Position numbers and translations under genes: made by a program. Below are positions 59,712 to 60,193 of a stretch of 60,193 nt of DNA, piece by piece. Under the pieces are notes generated by a model. That model saw only the letters and a program-made list of their open reading frames with translations, did not search any database and was not told where the DNA came from. Position 1 is the first letter of the stretch. Every line of letters starts with the position of its first letter. Location: positions 1 to 60,193 of the forward strand of contig DASSHA010000037.1 of the NCBI GenBank assembly GCA_035693145.1, written 5' to 3'. The stretch comes from DASSHA01 sp035693145 (GTDB taxonomy: Bacteria > Chloroflexota > Limnocylindria > Limnocylindrales > CSP1-4).

Positions 59712-60193
59712 ATGCGACTTCCGTTCGATCCCCCGCTCGAGCCGATGCTCGCGAAGCCGGCGCCAGGCCTGCCCGACGGAGACGGCTGGCTGTACGAGCC
59801 CAAGTGGGACGGTTTCCGGGCGATCGTGTTTCGGGACGGCGACGAGATCCTCACCCAGTCGCGCGACCTGAAGCCGCTCGATCGTTACTTCCCCGAGCTC
59901 GCGGCACCCCTTCGGGCGAGCCTGCCCCAGCGCTGCGTGCTCGACGGTGAGGTCGTCATCAGGACCGGCGACCGGCTCGACTTCGACGCGCTGCTCCTTC
60001 GGATCCACCCCGCAGAATCGCGGGTCAGGATGCTCGCCGAGCAGACGCCGGCGAGCTTCGTCGCCTGGGACATCCTCGCGCTGGACGACGAGGACCTGCG
60101 CCCGACGCCGCAGGGCGAGCGGCGGGAGCGACTGGAGGGCGTGTTGGTCGCCGCCGACCCGCCCGTCCACGTGACGCCTGCGACGCGCGATCG
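59712..60193 (+). CDS. ATP-dependent DNA ligase (LigD/LigC-type), truncated by window edge
   Basis: The first 160 residues are present. PPLEPMLAKP is the usual start of bacterial ATP-dependent ligases. The adenylation lysine is Lys31 in EPKWDGFRAI; motif III-like RCVLDGEVV and FVAWDILALDDEDLRPTP follow. These enzymes seal nicks in repair, in non-homologous end joining (LigD) or alternative repair (LigC). Whether a Ku gene or polymerase domain follows cannot be seen. The start follows a TATAGT -10 by 6 nt. Confidence 0.92.
   Translation, partial: MRLPFDPPLEPMLAKPAPGLPDGDGWLYEPKWDGFRAIVFRDGDEILTQSRDLKPLDRYFPELAAPLRASLPQRCVLDGEVVIRTGDRLDFDALLLRIHPAESRVRMLAEQTPASFVAWDILALDDEDLRPTPQGERRERLEGVLVAADPPVHVTPATRD

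Overview
The window is a GC-rich chromosomal segment of ordinary bacterial housekeeping and metabolic genes. I see no phage, transposon, CRISPR array or rRNA. GTG starts, lipoproteins, PASTA kinase, DUF3105, DUF5667 and DUF4349 proteins, a Bacillus-type LexA operator and a four-cysteine protein of a kind I associate with Chloroflexota point to a high-GC Chloroflexota or actinobacterium-like lineage. This placement is inference, not proof.

Layout. 1-7.3 kb: a large truncated STAND-type ATPase regulator, dodecin, a zinc-ribbon protein, dnaB, lexA with its SOS promoter, a DUF1232 protein and rplI. 7.6-12.2 kb: three polytopic GT-C-like membrane proteins. 12.2-13.9 kb: dinB and a small SOS-controlled protein. 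14.0-17.4 kb: a one-carbon operon (FTCD_C cyclodeaminase/cyclohydrolase, folD, fhs). 17.6-19.4 kb: small membrane protein, histidine phosphatase, DedA. 19.4-28.2 kb: histidine utilisation (hutH, hutU, ftcD, hutI) with an acetyltransferase, a lipoprotein and an MFS transporter. 28.2-33.4 kb: metallo-beta-lactamase-fold protein, zincin lipoprotein, argS and a repeat-bearing surface protein. 33.5-39.4 kb: ECF sigma factor with DUF5667 partner, PHP phosphatase, kbl, tdh, FAH-family hydrolase. 39.4-45.5 kb: DUF3105 and small membrane proteins, a methyltransferase-like protein, tRNA-Glu(UUC), a secreted M14 carboxypeptidase. 45.5-49.9 kb: galU, PASTA kinase, cysteine-rich and Ig-like proteins. 50.0-53.1 kb: folate operon folC-folP-folB headed by a four-cysteine protein. 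53.1-57.0 kb: response regulator, histidine kinase and HtrA protease, likely an envelope-stress circuit. 57.0-60.2 kb: rplY, methyltransferase, DUF4349 lipoprotein and the start of an ATP-dependent DNA ligase.

How it fits together. Tetrahydrofolate chemistry recurs: folC/folP/folB make the cofactor, histidine degradation through FtcD loads it with a formimino group, and the FTCD_C-folD-fhs operon can carry that carbon to formyl-THF and formate. FolD lacks the cyclohydrolase lysine, so the neighbouring FTCD_C protein probably supplies that step. Threonine breakdown (tdh, kbl) makes glycine.

Two regulatory themes stand out. LexA boxes sit inside a TTGACA-type promoter upstream of lexA and, in the same design, upstream of a small protein after dinB. 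And at least twelve genes have an ANNNT-type -10 element only 6-7 nt before the start codon, which implies widespread leaderless transcripts.
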